A DNA stretch of 7,433 bases from an uncultured Erysipelotrichaceae bacterium (GTDB taxonomy: Bacteria > Bacillota_I > Bacilli_A > Erysipelotrichales > Erysipelotrichaceae). Made by a program: the position numbers and the translations under genes. Below are positions 6,692 to 7,433 of the stretch, piece by piece (within the stretch, counting starts at the first letter, position 1; each line of letters starts with the position of its first letter). The notes beneath the pieces were generated by a model, which searched no databases, was not told the DNA's origin, and saw only the letters and a program-made list of their open reading frames with translations. The DNA lies in NCBI GenBank assembly GCA_937874965.1, contig CALNCD010000256.1, positions 1 to 7,433 of the forward strand. Direction: 5' to 3'.

Positions 6692-6708
6692 GAGACTATG
6701 CAAAGATA

Positions 6709-6736
6709 TTGAAAGGATTCGAATTTATCGTATAAT
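6709..6736 (+). promoter_or_regulatory. Promoter of mscL
   Basis: TTGAAA (6709-6714) and TATAAT (6731-6736) are 16 bases apart, about 24 bases upstream of the mscL ATG. Its -35 box is 17 bases from the -35 box of the divergent metal operon, so the two promoters are back to back. The operator palindrome lies 46 bases away and probably does not affect mscL. Confidence 0.8.
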
Positions 6737-6760
6737 TGTTTTAGCGAAAGGGGAATAGAG

Positions 6761-7177
6761 ATGAAAAAGATTATACAGGAATTCAAAGACTTTGCGATGC
6801 GGGGATCCGTGCTCGATATGGCTGTCGGTGTTGTCATCGGCGGAGCAATCACAGCAATTGTGAAATCATTGGTTGATGATATTATCATGCCCTTGATTCT
6901 CGCATTGTTCGGTGCAGGAAAAGACGGTTCAGCTTCCTTTGCAGCATTGTCATTTACACTGAACGGCTCGACCGTCACTTATGGTGCCTTTCTGATTGCG
7001 ATTGTAAACTTCTTCCTGATTGCATTGGCTTTGTTTATGATGATTAAAGCGATCAATGCCTTGAAGTCCCGGGTCAAGAAAGAAGAAGAAGTTAAAACGG
7101 ACCCGCCTGCACCTGAATCAGAAGAAATTAAAGTGCTCAAAGAAATACTTACGACACTCAGAAATGAAAAAAAATAA
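6761..7177 (+). CDS. mscL: Large-conductance mechanosensitive channel
   Basis: MscL is a homopentameric inner-membrane pore that opens under membrane tension to release solutes after osmotic downshock. The 138-residue length matches the family (about 136 in E. coli). The amphipathic N-terminal helix, FKDFAMRGSVLDMAVGVVIG (8-27) leading into TM1 with the pore-lining stretch, SLVDDIIMPL (36-45), a short outer loop (about 50-72), TM2 (about 73-98) and an acidic/basic C-terminal helix (119-136) are all in place. A Lys-rich cluster follows TM2 (KSRVKKEEE), as in homologues. The GGGG-type ribosome site is about 9 bases before ATG 6761. It has its own promoter and terminator, so it is a single-gene unit divergent from the metal operon. 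It looks intact. Confidence 0.95.
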   Translation: MKKIIQEFKDFAMRGSVLDMAVGVVIGGAITAIVKSLVDDIIMPLILALFGAGKDGSASFAALSFTLNGSTVTYGAFLIAIVNFFLIALALFMMIKAINALKSRVKKEEEVKTDPPAPESEEIKVLKEILTTLRNEKK

Positions 7178-7199
7178 CACCCTGCGGTGTTATTTTTTT
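7168..7199. terminator. Bidirectional intrinsic terminator after mscL
   Basis: AATAACACC (7173-7181) pairs with GGTGTTATT (7186-7194) around a CTGC loop. It is flanked by A residues on the left and T residues on the right, so it works for mscL on the plus strand and for leftward transcripts from the CorC-like gene on the minus strand. The stem overlaps the mscL stop codon. Confidence 0.9.
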
Positions 7200-7276
7200 C
7201 TTCACTTCATTTAGCCCTAAAGCAAAGACCTGCTAACGTTCAAGTTATGTCGAACCATGTCATATTATTCCTGACT
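7168..7276 (-). ncRNA. Candidate Fur-controlled small RNA
   Basis: A leftward transcript starting about 6-7 bases after the minus-strand TATAAT at 7282-7287 would meet the bidirectional terminator after roughly 105 bases. It contains only a 7-codon ATG frame (near 7255) and short complementary arms such as TTAGC/GCTAA. Size, Fur-like control and terminator resemble iron-sparing small RNAs such as FsrA in Bacillus, but no sequence match is claimed. It may equally be only the 3' untranslated end of the CorC-like gene. Confidence 0.25.
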
Positions 7277-7281
7277 TCTCT

Positions 7282-7310
7282 ATTATAATGAGAATGATTC
7301 TCAATTACAA
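7282..7310 (-). promoter_or_regulatory. Possible leftward promoter overlapping a Fur-like box
   Basis: On the minus strand TTGTAA (7305-7310, four of six -35 bases) and a perfect TATAAT (7282-7287) are 17 bases apart, and the spacer holds the 7-1-7 palindrome. On the plus strand a TATAAT (7284-7289) is also present but lacks a -35 box and would read antisense to the neighbouring gene. Confidence 0.4.
7289..7303. promoter_or_regulatory. Fur/PerR-like 7-1-7 operator
   Basis: TGAGAATGATTCTCA is a perfect 7-1-7 inverted repeat. It differs from the Bacillus Fur/PerR/Zur-family consensus TGATAATNATTATCA at one position per half-site. It is not a terminator because no T-run follows on either strand. 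The bound regulator could be Fur (iron), PerR (peroxide) or Zur (zinc); the sequence alone does not decide. Confidence 0.6.
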
Positions 7311-7315
7311 GAGCT

Positions 7316-7433
7316 TTAGTCAATTTCATCATCAGATTCTATTTTTTCAGCCTTTACTTCTTTAATGACCTTATCTTCCACAGATAAAATCTGGAATTGA
7401 TAGCCTCCGAACTCAATCATGGAATGATCATTG
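7316..7433 (-). CDS. CorC/HlyC (hemolysin) family protein, 3' end only
   Basis: The frame enters from the right edge and ends at TAA 7316-7318. The 38 visible residues contain FGGYQFQILSVEDKVIKEVK, the pattern of the C-terminal transporter-associated (CorC_HlyC) domain of CBS-domain membrane proteins related to CorC and hemolysin C, which are linked to Mg/Co ion export. An acidic tail (IESDDEID) closes the protein. The rest lies outside the window, so the membrane and CBS domains are not seen. It converges with mscL and shares its terminator. Confidence 0.65.
   Translation of the reverse strand, partial: NDHSMIEFGGYQFQILSVEDKVIKEVKAEKIESDDEID

Overview
The window looks like a low-to-moderate GC Firmicute chromosome, possibly of the Erysipelotrichia type. 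Signs are consensus TTGACA/TATAAT promoters, AGGAGG-type ribosome sites, an ECF-type vitamin S component next to a stand-alone coaC, and an RlmCD-type rRNA methyltransferase. The lineage is inferred from gene content only. No CRISPR array, tRNA, rRNA or recognisable transposase is visible.

Layout, left to right. (1) Bases 1-1250, minus strand: an ECF transporter S component (probably pantothenate, PanT) overlaps by 8 bp the start of coaC. coaC loses its last ~20 residues where the sequence drops into a very AT-rich stretch at the window edge. (2) Bases 1251-1993: a small two-helix membrane protein, a strong leftward terminator, and two short stop-bounded frames that may be gene relics. (3) Bases 1994-3790, minus strand: an RlmCD-like 23S rRNA uridine methyltransferase gene broken by a frameshift at its DPPR motif, preceded by a short pyrophosphatase-like gene with its own promoter and terminator. 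(4) Bases 3865-6691, minus strand: a metal-resistance operon made of an ArsR/SmtB zinc sensor, an operator-promoter, and a large P1B-2 Zn/Cd/Pb-exporting ATPase. The ATPase gene is broken in its nucleotide-binding domain. (5) Bases 6709-7200, plus strand: mscL with its own promoter and a bidirectional terminator. (6) Bases 7200-7433: a perfect 7-1-7 Fur/PerR-like palindrome inside a possible leftward promoter, then the 3' end of a CorC/HlyC (hemolysin) family gene.

The genes form separate small units. The sensor and pump would give zinc/cadmium-inducible efflux, but the pump as read here is split into two frames. The vitamin transporter and coaC would feed pantothenate into coenzyme A synthesis, but coaC is cut short. 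Three damaged genes in 7.4 kb is the most striking property of the window. Two of the lesions can be modelled as deletions between short direct repeats rather than homopolymer errors. The second lead is a possible Fur-controlled short transcript ending at the mscL terminator.
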